A stretch of DNA of 64,000 nt from NCBI RefSeq assembly GCF_001482285.1, contig NZ_LOEP01000037.1, positions 62,001-126,000 of the forward strand, in the 5' to 3' direction. Source of the stretch: Haloferax sp. Q22. Lineage in GTDB: Archaea; Halobacteriota; Halobacteria; Halobacteriales; Haloferacaceae. Of this stretch, positions 40,766 to 49,652 are shown piece after piece. The notes under the pieces are model-generated. The model was not told where the DNA came from. It made no database searches and was given only the letters and a program-made list of their open reading frames with translations. Numbering within the stretch: position 1 is the stretch's first letter; the number at the start of each line of letters is the position of its first letter. The position numbers were made by a program, and so were the translations under genes.

Positions 40766-42883
40766 CTACTGCCCGTCCACGGAGCGCGCGGCTTCGGCGA
40801 CACGCTCGGCCGACAGGTCGGACAGCGGGATGCGCCGCGCGCCCGTCTCGGAGACGAGGATGTCGGTCACGCCGATACCGTCGTCGCCGGCGTCGACGAC
40901 GACGACCGAGGTGTCTGTGGTGGCGAGATTCCGCGCCGCCGACCGAGTCTGTCCGGTCGGGCTGCCGTCCGCGACGTTGGCCCGGCCGTCGGTCACGACG
41001 ACGACGAGCGTGGCGTCGGCATCCGAGCGGTCGATGACCCGACTGGCGGCGTCAAGTCCCGAGGGAAGCGGCGTCCTGTCGCCCGTCGGGAGTTCCTTCA
41101 GGTGCCGCGCCGCCAGCGTCACGCTGTCGGTCGGCGGGAGCAACACCTCGGCGTCGTCGCCCGCGACCGCGACGAAGGCGACCTCGTCGCGCTGTTCGTA
41201 GGCGTCTTCGAGGAGCGACAGCACGGTTCCCTTTGCCCGCCGCATGGCGGCGCGCATCGACGCGCTCGCGTCCACGACGAACACGACGAGCGTCTCGGCC
41301 GATCCGCGGGCGACTGCGGTTCTAAGGTCCGACCGGGTGACGTGGGAGCGCCCGGCCGAGGCCGCGGCCCGGACCGAGGCGGGAACGTCGATGTCGTCGG
41401 TCTCGGTCGCCGGTTCGGTCCGCACCCGCGAGCCTCGTCCCTGCCGCGACTCCCGAACTGCGGCACGGCTCCCGTCACCGGGCGTCTCCGCGTCGAGGGA
41501 CGAGTCCTCGACCGGCGGTCGCTCGGCGTCGCCGATGGCGGCCCGATTCTGTCCGGGCAGGAGCGGCGTTGCTTCGTCGGGGTCGTCGCCTCCGGAGTCG
41601 TCGGGGGCATCCGAATCGTCGGTATCGCCATCTTCGGGAGTGCTGTCTTCCGAATCACCGTCTTCGGTTCCGCTCCCGTCGGCTCCGCCGACTTCTCCAC
41701 CTCGGTCGTCGCCGTCGGTATCGTCATCCCCGGTATCGGCGTCGGGGGCCTCTCCCGCGGCGTCGTCGTCCTCGTCGGCGTCGGAACCGGCTTCCTCGCC
41801 GCGTTCTTCGCCGTCTTCACCGTTTCCGCCATCTCCACCTTGACCGTCGCCGTCGTCGTCCCGGTCCGCCTCCTCGTCGAAGTGGTCGTCGAGCACGTCG
41901 TCGACGTCCGGGTCGTCGTCGAACGGGCGACTCTGCAGTCGGTGGGGGAGCGCGAGCGCGGCCGCCTCGCGCACGTCGCCTTCGAGGACTTTCGTCCGGC
42001 CGTCGAGCGCCGCGAGGGTGCGGGCCGCGCGGGCGATGGCGATGTCGGCACGGTGGCCCTCGACGCCGGCGTCGACGCAGAGTTCGGCGATGTCGCGCTT
42101 GAACTCGACCGGGAGCGCGACCGAGTCGAGGCGGTCAGTCGCCTCGCGAAGCACGGTTTCGAGTGCCGCGGTCTCCTCGCGGTGGGCGTCGTCGACCGTC
42201 TCCGGGTCGTCGCTACCCGCCAGCGCCCGGTCGATAATCTCCACGCGGTCGTCGATGTCGCGGCTCCCGACGACGGTCGCCTGGAGGGCGAAGCGGTCGC
42301 GGAGTTGGGGGCGGAGGTCGCCCTCCTCGGGATTCATCGTCCCGACGAGGGTGAACTCGGCGGGGTGTTCGACGCTCACCCCGTCGCGCTCGACGCGGTT
42401 GACGCCGCTCGCGGCCGCGTCCAAAAGCAGGTCGACGAGGTGGTCGTCGAGGAGGTTCACCTCGTCCACGTAGAGGATGCCGCGGTTCGCGCGGGCCAAG
42501 AGCCCGGGGTCGAACGACGCCTCACCGTCGAGCGCGTCGGCGACCGAGAGCGTGCCCGCGACCCGGTCGCGAGTCGCGCCGAGCGGGAGCGTCACGAGCG
42601 GGACCGACCGGCGCTCGACCGCGGGGTCCTCGCGGGTGCGACACGAGTCGCACTGGCGGGCCGGGTCGTCCGGGTCCGGCGGACAGCCGTACGGACAGCC
42701 AGCGACGACTTCCTGTTCGGGCAGGAGATTGGCGAGGGCGCGGACCGCGGTCGACTTCGCGGTTCCCTTCTCGCCGCGAACGAGGAGTCCGTCGAGGTCG
42801 TCGTTGGCTCCGACGGCCAACAACGCCCGTTTCAGTTCGTCTTGCCCGACGATAGCCGAGAACGGAAGCGTCTGAGTCGTCAT
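40766..42883 (-). CDS. ChlI/ChlD-like (BchI-BchD fusion) metal-chelatase ATPase with VWA domain
   Basis: A 705-residue protein. The AAA domain (residues 1-about 340) has Walker A GEKGTAKS near 35-42, a Cys-bearing insert (GCPYGCPP...CDSC), and LYVDEVNLLDDHLVDLLLD as Walker B. An approximately 140-residue Asp/Gly/Glu-rich linker follows. The C-terminal VWA domain shows the MIDAS DASAS, with later VTDGRAN. Such proteins power insertion of Mg by BchH or Co by CobN. It is divergent from cobN by 44 bp, so it most likely replaces CobS/CobT as the motor subunit of the CobN chelatase. The ATG at 42883 begins the AAA homology (MTTQTLPFSAIVGQDEL). Confidence 0.85.
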   Translation of the reverse strand: MTTQTLPFSAIVGQDELKRALLAVGANDDLDGLLVRGEKGTAKSTAVRALANLLPEQEVVAGCPYGCPPDPDDPARQCDSCRTREDPAVERRSVPLVTLPLGATRDRVAGTLSVADALDGEASFDPGLLARANRGILYVDEVNLLDDHLVDLLLDAAASGVNRVERDGVSVEHPAEFTLVGTMNPEEGDLRPQLRDRFALQATVVGSRDIDDRVEIIDRALAGSDDPETVDDAHREETAALETVLREATDRLDSVALPVEFKRDIAELCVDAGVEGHRADIAIARAARTLAALDGRTKVLEGDVREAAALALPHRLQSRPFDDDPDVDDVLDDHFDEEADRDDDGDGQGGDGGNGEDGEERGEEAGSDADEDDDAAGEAPDADTGDDDTDGDDRGGEVGGADGSGTEDGDSEDSTPEDGDTDDSDAPDDSGGDDPDEATPLLPGQNRAAIGDAERPPVEDSSLDAETPGDGSRAAVRESRQGRGSRVRTEPATETDDIDVPASVRAAASAGRSHVTRSDLRTAVARGSAETLVVFVVDASASMRAAMRRAKGTVLSLLEDAYEQRDEVAFVAVAGDDAEVLLPPTDSVTLAARHLKELPTGDRTPLPSGLDAASRVIDRSDADATLVVVVTDGRANVADGSPTGQTRSAARNLATTDTSVVVVDAGDDGIGVTDILVSETGARRIPLSDLSAERVAEAARSVDGQ

Positions 42884-42927
42884 CGAATACGAAATCGTAG
42901 TTGCAGTAAGACAATAACACTTTATCA
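42884..42927. promoter_or_regulatory. 44-bp divergent promoter of the chelatase motor and cobN
   Basis: Only 44 bp separate the two start codons, so both transcripts must be nearly leaderless and their promoters overlap. AT-rich elements (acaataacactttatca) lie on the cobN side; no strong TATA box is seen for either direction. Joint expression of the two chelatase subunits is implied. Confidence 0.45.
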
Positions 42928-45900
42928 ATGACACCGACAATCGGACTGTACACAGCGACCGAAAACGAGTTGGGCGCGGTCCAGCGGGCCGCGCGCCGAC
43001 TCGACGGAATCGACCTCGTCGTTCGCTCCGCGAGCGACTTGGACGACGTGACCGACGCGGACGCCTTCGTCGACGAGTTGGAGTCGGCGACGGCGGCCGT
43101 TTTCTGGCTCCACGGGGCCGAAGACAGCATGCCCGGCTACGACCACGCGGTCGAGCGACTCGAAGCGGCCGGCGTGCCGCTCGTCGTCAAAGCCACCGGC
43201 GACGCCTTCGCGCGGCGGGACACGACCGTCGCCGACGCGGACCGCGGGCGCGTCTGCGAGTACCTCGACCGCGGCGGCGCGGTGAACGTCGAGAACCTCT
43301 GTCGGTTCCTCGCCGCCGAGTACGCCGGCGTCGAGACCGAGGTCGACGACCCGGTCGAACTCCCGACCGAGGGCGTCTACCACCCCGACTACCCCGGCGT
43401 CGAGTACGACGAACTGCTCGATACGCACGACCCCGACAAGCCGACCATCGGCGTCTGGTTCTACGAGTCCCACTGGACACACGCGAACACCCGGTACGTG
43501 GACGCGCTCGTGGAGCGACTGGAATCGGTCGGCGCGAACGTCCTGCCGGCGTTCTGCAACCCCGCGACCGACGAGGAGGGACAGGAGAACGCCGAATGGG
43601 TCGCGCGGAACTGGTTCTCCGACGACGACGGTCCCGTCGTAGACGCCGTCGTCAGCTCCTTCATGTTCTCGCTGTCGATGAGCGAGCGCGGCCGCGACGC
43701 CGACGACGAGGGCGCGGACGCAGAAGACGTGTTCCTCAGCGAACTCGGCGTTCCCGTGTTGCAGGCAATCACGACCATGCGCTCTCGAAGCCGATACGAA
43801 TCGAGCGACACGGGCGTGATGGGCTTCGAACTCGCGCTGTCGGTCGCACTCCCGGAGTTCGACGGCAACGTCATCACCCATCCCATAAGCGGGAAAGAGC
43901 GGATGGAAGACGAAGCCGGCGTCGGGAGCGCCCCGAAGCAGCACTTCCCCATCGATGACCGCGTCGACCACGTCGCCCGGCTCGCGGTCAACTGGGCGCG
44001 GCTTCGCCACCTGCCGAACGACGAGAAGAACGTCGCAGTCGTCCTCCATAACTACCCGCCGAGCGACGACGGCATCGGGACGGCCTTCGGGATGGACAGC
44101 CCAGAGAGCACGGTTAACCTCCTCTCCGAACTCCGGAGTCGGGGCTACGCCGTCGGCGACCTCCCCGCGGACGGACAGGCGCTCATCGACGACCTCACCT
44201 CGCAGTTGACCCTCGACGACCGCTGGGTCGCCCCCGAGGACGTGCGGGACCTGAGCGTCGACGTGGTGTCTCCCGACCAGTACGCCGACTGGTTCGCCGA
44301 CGCCGACGACCGCTTCCGCGACAACATCGTCGAGGAGTGGGGCGACCCGCCCGAGCGACCCTTTGCGATTCCGGGCGTCGAGTTCGAGAACGTCCTCGTG
44401 ACCGTCCAGCCCCCGCGCGGGTTCGGGATGGACCCCTCGAAGGTGTACCACGATTCGGACCTCCAACCGCCGCACGACTACGTGGCGTTCTACGCGTGGC
44501 TCCGCGAGGCGTTCGAAGCCGACGCCGTGGTCCACCTCGGCACCCACGGCAGCCTCGAATGGCTCCCTGGCAAGACCGTCGGCCTGAACGGCGAGAGCGC
44601 GCCGGACCAACTAGTCTCTGACCTCCCGAACGTCTACCCGTACATCATCAACAACCCCGGCGAGGGGACGCAGGCCAAGCGCCGGTCGTACGCGGCCATC
44701 GTGGACTACCTCACGCCGGTCATGCGCACCGCGGGGACGTACGACGACCTCGCGGACCTCGAAGAACTCGCCCGCGAATACCGCGAGGCGGGCATGGACG
44801 AGGCCCGTCCCGAACGCGGCGACCAGCTCCGCGAACTCCTCGTTGACGCAATCGACGACCTCGACCTCGCGGTCGAACTCGGATTCGAAGACACCGACGC
44901 AATCGGCGACGCAACCGGTGACGCGGATGCCGATGGCGGCACCGAAGCCGTCGAGTTCGACGAACTCGTCGAGCGCGTCCACGAGTACCTGACCGACGTG
45001 AAGACGACGCAGATTCGGATGGGCCTCCACACGATGGGCGAACCGCCCGAAAGCGACCGGCTCGTGGAGTACCTCGTCGCGCTCACCCGCCTCCCGAACG
45101 CCGACACGCCGAGCCTCCGCGAGAGCGTCGCGGGCGTCATGGGCGTCGACTACGACCGGATGCGAGACGAGCCGGGGACGTACGACGACGACCTCGGGAT
45201 GTACCTCTCGGAGGCCGCAGACCGTGTCTACGACCAGTGCGTCGAACTTGTGTCGGCACTCGCCGAACACGATTTCGACGTGCCCGAGTCAGAGGTCGAC
45301 GCCGGCCCCGACGACGAGGTGAACATGAACCTGCTCGTCGTCGATATCGACCAACTCGGCGACGCGCGAGCCAAACGCGGCGCGCACGACGACCTCCGTG
45401 AAGTGCTCGCGTTCATCTGCGACGAGGCGGCCCCGCGAATTGCGGCCGCCGAAGACGAGATTCCGCAGACCGCCGACGCCCTCGACGGCGAGTACGTCCG
45501 CCCCGGCGGCTCCGGCGCACCGACCCGCGGCGGGGTGGACCTGCTTCCGACCGGACGGAACTTCTACACGCTCGACCCGCGGAAAGTCCCGGCCAAGCCG
45601 GCGTGGAGCGTCGGCGAGCGTGTCGCTGAAGGCGTCCTTGACCGCCACTACGACGACCACGGCGAGTACCCCGAGGAGTTCGGGGTCGTCGCGTGGGGGA
45701 CGCCGACGGTCCGGACCCGCGGCGAGACCATCGCGCAGGTGCTCGCGTTCATGGGCGTCGAACCGGTGTGGACCGACGCGGGCCGCGCCGACGACGTGGA
45801 GCCGATTCCACTAGAGGAACTCGATCGTCCCCGAATCGACGTGACAACCCGCGTCTCGGGGCTGTTCCGCGACGCGTTCCCGCAGGCCGCGAGCGTCGTC

Positions 45901-46788
45901 AACGACGCCGTCGACGCGGTCGTCGAACTCGACGAACCCCACGAGCTGAACTACGTGAAAAAGCACGTCGAGGAGGACGCCGCCGAGTTCGAATCGGAGG
46001 GCGTCGATGCCGACGAGGCGGAGAAACTGGCCAAACACCGCGTGTTCACGACGACGCCCGGCGGCTACGGCGCGGGGACGAACAAGGCCGTCGACGAGGG
46101 CGAGTGGGACGACCGAAGCGACCTCGCGGACGTGTTCGTCCAGTGGGGCGGCTACGCCCTCGGGAGTCGCGGCAAGGTGACCGAAGCTCACGACGCCTTC
46201 GAGCGCCGCTTGAGCGGGGTCGAAGCCACGGTGAAAATCGAGGACACCGCCGAACAGGACGAGTTCGACTCCTCCGACTGGTACGCCTTCCACGGCGGGT
46301 TCGTCTCCGCCGTCGGCGAGATTTCGGGGAGCGACCCGGCCTCGTACGTCGGCGACTCCAGCGACCCAGACAACGTCAACGTCTACACGAACGAGGAGAA
46401 GGTCCGCAAGGCGATGCGAGCACGCGTCCTCAACCCCGACTGGCTCGACAGCATGGAGGAACACGGCTACAAGGGCGCGGGCGACCTCTCGACCACGGTC
46501 GATGTCGCGCTCGGCTGGGACGCGACGACGGGCGTCGTCAGCGACACCCTCTGGGAGAGTCTTGCCGACGCCTACGCCTTCGACGAGGACCGACAGGAAT
46601 GGATGCGCGACGTGAACCCGTGGGCGCTCGAAAGTATCACCGCGACGTTCCTCGAAGCCATCGACCGCGACCTGTGGGACGCCGACGGCGACGTGCGAGA
46701 GCGACTGCAGGACATCAACCTCTCCGTCGAAGGCGACCTCGAAGCGAACACGACGAACGCGATGACGCAGACCCAATCCGATGACTGA
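42928..46788 (+). CDS. cobN: cobaltochelatase large subunit CobN
   Basis: A 1286-residue CobN/BchH-family protein. It contains the family motifs HLGTHGSLEWLPGKTVGLN (about residue 535) and PTGRNFYTLDPRKVPAKPAW (about 870), near-invariant in CobN. The order of the domains is normal, with an acidic inserted stretch near 650-670 (DATGDADADGGT). In the late-insertion route CobN puts cobalt into hydrogenobyrinate a,c-diamide. Here it sits in a cluster of early-insertion (Cbi) genes, so its true substrate is unclear. It overlaps cbiC by 8 bp. Confidence 0.88.
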   Translation: MTPTIGLYTATENELGAVQRAARRLDGIDLVVRSASDLDDVTDADAFVDELESATAAVFWLHGAEDSMPGYDHAVERLEAAGVPLVVKATGDAFARRDTTVADADRGRVCEYLDRGGAVNVENLCRFLAAEYAGVETEVDDPVELPTEGVYHPDYPGVEYDELLDTHDPDKPTIGVWFYESHWTHANTRYVDALVERLESVGANVLPAFCNPATDEEGQENAEWVARNWFSDDDGPVVDAVVSSFMFSLSMSERGRDADDEGADAEDVFLSELGVPVLQAITTMRSRSRYESSDTGVMGFELALSVALPEFDGNVITHPISGKERMEDEAGVGSAPKQHFPIDDRVDHVARLAVNWARLRHLPNDEKNVAVVLHNYPPSDDGIGTAFGMDSPESTVNLLSELRSRGYAVGDLPADGQALIDDLTSQLTLDDRWVAPEDVRDLSVDVVSPDQYADWFADADDRFRDNIVEEWGDPPERPFAIPGVEFENVLVTVQPPRGFGMDPSKVYHDSDLQPPHDYVAFYAWLREAFEADAVVHLGTHGSLEWLPGKTVGLNGESAPDQLVSDLPNVYPYIINNPGEGTQAKRRSYAAIVDYLTPVMRTAGTYDDLADLEELAREYREAGMDEARPERGDQLRELLVDAIDDLDLAVELGFEDTDAIGDATGDADADGGTEAVEFDELVERVHEYLTDVKTTQIRMGLHTMGEPPESDRLVEYLVALTRLPNADTPSLRESVAGVMGVDYDRMRDEPGTYDDDLGMYLSEAADRVYDQCVELVSALAEHDFDVPESEVDAGPDDEVNMNLLVVDIDQLGDARAKRGAHDDLREVLAFICDEAAPRIAAAEDEIPQTADALDGEYVRPGGSGAPTRGGVDLLPTGRNFYTLDPRKVPAKPAWSVGERVAEGVLDRHYDDHGEYPEEFGVVAWGTPTVRTRGETIAQVLAFMGVEPVWTDAGRADDVEPIPLEELDRPRIDVTTRVSGLFRDAFPQAASVVNDAVDAVVELDEPHELNYVKKHVEEDAAEFESEGVDADEAEKLAKHRVFTTTPGGYGAGTNKAVDEGEWDDRSDLADVFVQWGGYALGSRGKVTEAHDAFERRLSGVEATVKIEDTAEQDEFDSSDWYAFHGGFVSAVGEISGSDPASYVGDSSDPDNVNVYTNEEKVRKAMRARVLNPDWLDSMEEHGYKGAGDLSTTVDVALGWDATTGVVSDTLWESLADAYAFDEDRQEWMRDVNPWALESITATFLEAIDRDLWDADGDVRERLQDINLSVEGDLEANTTNAMTQTQSDD

Positions 46789-47461
46789 ACGAGACGCCTA
46801 CGCCGACCTCGGCGCGACGACCCGGGACGCGATGGACATCGCGGAGACGAGCATGGACATCGTCCGGACGTTCGTCCCCGACGAGACGCTGAACGACCGA
46901 CTCCGACAGAAGGCGGTCCACTCGACCGGCGATATCGAGTTCCAGCACCTCCTTCGCTGTCAGAACGACCCGGTCGTCGCGGGCGCGAGGGCCGTCCTCG
47001 ACGAGCGGCCCATCGTGACCGACATCACGATGGCGAAAGCCGGCATCACCGGCCGCGGCCACGACTGCCCGGTGCGGAAGGCAATCGGCAACGGAGCCGA
47101 ACTCGCCGCCGAGACGGGCATGACCCGGACCGCGGCCGCGGTACTCGAACTCGACAAGGAGAGCGTCTACGACGGCGCAATCGCGGTCGTCGGCAACGCG
47201 CCGACCGCCGCGTTGGCGCTCTGCGACTGCATCGAAAACGGGACCCGACCGGCCGCCGTCGTCGCGACGCCCGTCGGCTTCGTCAAGGCAGAAGAGAGCC
47301 GAAAACGCGTCCGTGAAATCGCCGACGAGTACGACGTGCCCGCGGTGACGAACGTCGGAAAGCGGGGTGGGAGCGGTCTCGCGGCCGCGCTCACGAACGA
47401 GTTGATTCACGTCGCGAGCGACGTTCGCAACGGCGACGAGGACCTCGCGGACCATGAGTGA
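46781..47461 (+). CDS. cbiC: cobalt-precorrin-8 methylmutase
   Basis: A 226-residue CbiC/CobH protein that migrates the C11 methyl to C12, forming cobyrinate. The catalytic His is in RQKAVHSTGDIEF (near residue 47). Other family motifs are DITMAKAGITGRG, VVGNAPTAALALCD and ATPVGFVKAEESRKRV. It starts 8 bp inside cobN and overlaps cbiE by 8 bp, so the three form one translation-coupled unit. Confidence 0.9.
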   Translation: MTERDAYADLGATTRDAMDIAETSMDIVRTFVPDETLNDRLRQKAVHSTGDIEFQHLLRCQNDPVVAGARAVLDERPIVTDITMAKAGITGRGHDCPVRKAIGNGAELAAETGMTRTAAAVLELDKESVYDGAIAVVGNAPTAALALCDCIENGTRPAAVVATPVGFVKAEESRKRVREIADEYDVPAVTNVGKRGGSGLAAALTNELIHVASDVRNGDEDLADHE

Positions 47462-48278
47462 GGACGACCCGTACGACCTCGATTCGGGGCCGGACCCGGC
47501 GACGTTCGCCGCGGCCGCGCCCGAACCGAGCATCGACGGAATCGACGGGGGCACTGGGGCCGCCGACGGTACCGAGGCCACCGACGCACCGGTCTACGCA
47601 GTTGGTGTCGGCCCCGGCAACCCGGAGTACCTGACACCTCGCGGACGGCGGGCGATTCGGGAGGCCGACGTAGTCGTCGGCTTCGAGACGGTCGTCGACT
47701 TCGTGGCCGACGAGACCGACGCCGACCTGTTCACCTGCGGCTACGCCGACGAGGCTGACGCGCTGGCCGAGTTCGGGCGGCGCGTCGCGGCCGGCGAGCG
47801 TGGGACGGCGGTCCTCATGGGCGACCCGAACCACTCGGGCTACCAGTTCCTCGGGAAGGTCCAGCGGGCCGTCGAGCGACCGGTACGAGTGATTCCGGGC
47901 ATCTCGTCGCTCCAGATAGCCGCGAGTCGCGCCCGGACGCCAATGGAGGACACGCGGTTCGTCACGCTCCACAAAAGCGGGTCGCTCGACGCCGACCTCG
48001 ACCGACTGGCCGAGGCGGTCGGCGAGCGCCACCTGCTCGTCCTACCGCGACCGTTCGACTGGATGCCGGGCGACATCGCCGAGTTCCTCCTCGACTCGGG
48101 TGCGGACGAGTCGCTGGACGCCCTCGTGCTCGAACGCCTGACCCACGACGACGAGCGAATCACCCGAACGACGCTCGGTGACCTGCGCGACTCGGCCGGC
48201 GGGAGCGGCCCCGATTCGACGCCGTACTCGGACCTCTCGGTCCTCGCCGTCAGAGCGCCCGTCGAGGTGACCGACTGA
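47454..48278 (+). CDS. cbiE: cobalt-precorrin-7 C5-methyltransferase
   Basis: A 274-residue tetrapyrrole methylase with a 45-residue acidic leader. The SAM motif is VGVGPGNPEYLTPRGRRAI, followed by LMGDPNHSGYQFLGKV and VIPGISSLQIAASRARTPMED, matching CbiE. It methylates C5, with CbiT acting at C15 next. It ends the cobalamin cluster; the next gene starts 75 bp later under an iron box. Confidence 0.87.
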   Translation: MSEDDPYDLDSGPDPATFAAAAPEPSIDGIDGGTGAADGTEATDAPVYAVGVGPGNPEYLTPRGRRAIREADVVVGFETVVDFVADETDADLFTCGYADEADALAEFGRRVAAGERGTAVLMGDPNHSGYQFLGKVQRAVERPVRVIPGISSLQIAASRARTPMEDTRFVTLHKSGSLDADLDRLAEAVGERHLLVLPRPFDWMPGDIAEFLLDSGADESLDALVLERLTHDDERITRTTLGDLRDSAGGSGPDSTPYSDLSVLAVRAPVEVTD

Positions 48279-48298
48279 GCCACCTCGCACGGCGGTAG

Positions 48299-48312
48299 TT
48301 AGGCTCGCCTAA
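48299..48312. promoter_or_regulatory. DtxR-type iron box 1
   Basis: TTAGGCTCGCCTAA, a 14-bp palindrome differing at one central base from the perfect boxes at 49635 and 51691. It lies about 55 bp before the start at 48354, upstream of a TATA-like ttttaa (48325-48330). Sequence and spacing match boxes bound by DtxR-family metalloregulators (in haloarchaea, Idr/SirR-type), which repress iron uptake genes when iron is sufficient. Confidence 0.7.
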
Positions 48313-48334
48313 ATTTCGAAGGCGTTTTAACTGT

Positions 48335-48348
48335 TTAGGTAAGCCTAA
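48335..48348. promoter_or_regulatory. DtxR-type iron box 2
   Basis: TTAGGTAAGCCTAA, an imperfect 14-bp palindrome ending 5 bp before the ATG at 48354. It therefore covers the probable leaderless transcription start. With box 1 it brackets the TATA-like element, the expected layout for tight repression. Confidence 0.68.
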
Positions 48349-48353
48349 AAGAC

Positions 48354-49553
48354 ATGGCAAACGACGGACACAGCGGTCGAGAATCGACGCGGCGTGAGTA
48401 CCTGCAGTACGGCGGCGCGGTCGTCGCGGGCGGGCTGCTCGCGGGTTGTACCGGCAGCGGCGGGTCGGAGACGACGACAGAGTCCGAGGCCGAGACGACC
48501 ACGGCGACGGCGACCGAGACGGCGGCAGAGACGGAAACCGAGACGACGACCGAGGCGTCGGAGTCCTACTCGGTGTCGATAGAGCCGGTCGGCGAGGTCA
48601 CGTTCGACTCGGTCCCGGAGACGTGGATCGCGAACAACGGCAGTTGGGCCGACATGGGCATCGCGCTCGGCCTCGACGCGCCGATAGGCGTCTGGCTCCC
48701 CGGCCGGTACCACACGCAGTACTACGACGAGATTCCTGACGTGAGCGTCGACAAGTCGTCCATCCGTCAGCTGTGGGGCGACAGCGGCGTCGGCAAAGAG
48801 CAGTTCTACGACATGAACGTGGACGTGCACGTCGCCGACCCGAACTTCCTCCTGAACCGCGGCCAGTGGAGCGAGGGCGATATCGAAGAGATCAGTACGC
48901 AAATCGGCCCGTTCTTCGGTAACAGCAGCTTCTCGCGCGGCTACGAGTGGCACGAGGACTACCGCTACTACACCCTCTACGAGGCGTTCGAGAAGCTCGC
49001 ACAGGTGTTCCAGCGCGAGGACCGCTTCGAGGCGTTCGAACAGGTCCACGAGGAGTTCCAGGCGAACCTCGCGCCGGTCGTCCCCGCGCAGGGCGAACGG
49101 CCCTCGGCCGCCGTCGTCTGGGGCGGCGGCGACGAGCCCGAGGAGTTCTACCCCTACATCATCGACGAGGGGACGAGCTTCAAGCACCTCAACGACCTGA
49201 AGGTCAACGACGCGCTCGCGACAACCGACGTGAAGGACTTCTACAGCAACCGCGGCGCGGTCGACTTCGAGACGCTCCTCGAGGTCGATCCCGAAGTGCT
49301 CCTCCTGCGCGGACAGGAAGCCAAAAACCGCGAGGAGTTCCAGAACACGGTCATCTCGTTCATGGAGAACCACGAAGTGGCGAGCGAACTCACCGCCGTC
49401 CAGAACGACGACGTCTACCGCGCCGGCGCGCTCTACCAGGGCCCCATCACGAACCTTGTCGTGACGGACCGCCTCGCACAGACCCTGTACGACGCCGACG
49501 AGCGCCTGTTCGACGCCCAGCGCGTCAGCGACATCGTCAACGGCAACCTGTAG
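48354..49553 (+). CDS. iron(III)-siderophore-type ABC binding lipoprotein
   Basis: A 399-residue class III (FecB/BtuF-like) solute-binding lipoprotein. Tat motif RREYLQ (residues 13-18), a hydrophobic stretch and lipobox with Cys32, then a Thr/Glu-rich linker (about 33-65). The mature domain has a long helix linking the two lobes (YTLYEAFEKLAQVFQREDRFEAFEQVHEEF) and a C-terminal lobe ending DVYRAGALYQGPITNLVVTDRLAQTLY. Two iron boxes in the promoter and the siderophore genes downstream indicate ferric-siderophore capture. The cognate permease and ATPase are not in the window, so it must pair with a distant system. Confidence 0.83.
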   Translation: MANDGHSGRESTRREYLQYGGAVVAGGLLAGCTGSGGSETTTESEAETTTATATETAAETETETTTEASESYSVSIEPVGEVTFDSVPETWIANNGSWADMGIALGLDAPIGVWLPGRYHTQYYDEIPDVSVDKSSIRQLWGDSGVGKEQFYDMNVDVHVADPNFLLNRGQWSEGDIEEISTQIGPFFGNSSFSRGYEWHEDYRYYTLYEAFEKLAQVFQREDRFEAFEQVHEEFQANLAPVVPAQGERPSAAVVWGGGDEPEEFYPYIIDEGTSFKHLNDLKVNDALATTDVKDFYSNRGAVDFETLLEVDPEVLLLRGQEAKNREEFQNTVISFMENHEVASELTAVQNDDVYRAGALYQGPITNLVVTDRLAQTLYDADERLFDAQRVSDIVNGNL

Positions 49554-49634
49554 TTCGGTCCCGCTTCGCGGCCCCGCTTTTCCCGTTTCGCCCCACCGTC
49601 GAGCGGCACGTTCCGCCAGAATTCTTATATATTT

Positions 49635-49648
49635 TTAGGCTAGCCTAA
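49635..49648. promoter_or_regulatory. DtxR-type iron box 3
   Basis: TTAGGCTAGCCTAA, a perfect palindrome extending to 18 bp (49633-49650). A TATA-like ttatatat (49625-49632) adjoins it, and the start codon at 49653 follows 2 bp after the extended palindrome. Binding of a repressor would cover the start point of a leaderless transcript. Confidence 0.75.
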
Positions 49649-49652
49649 AACC

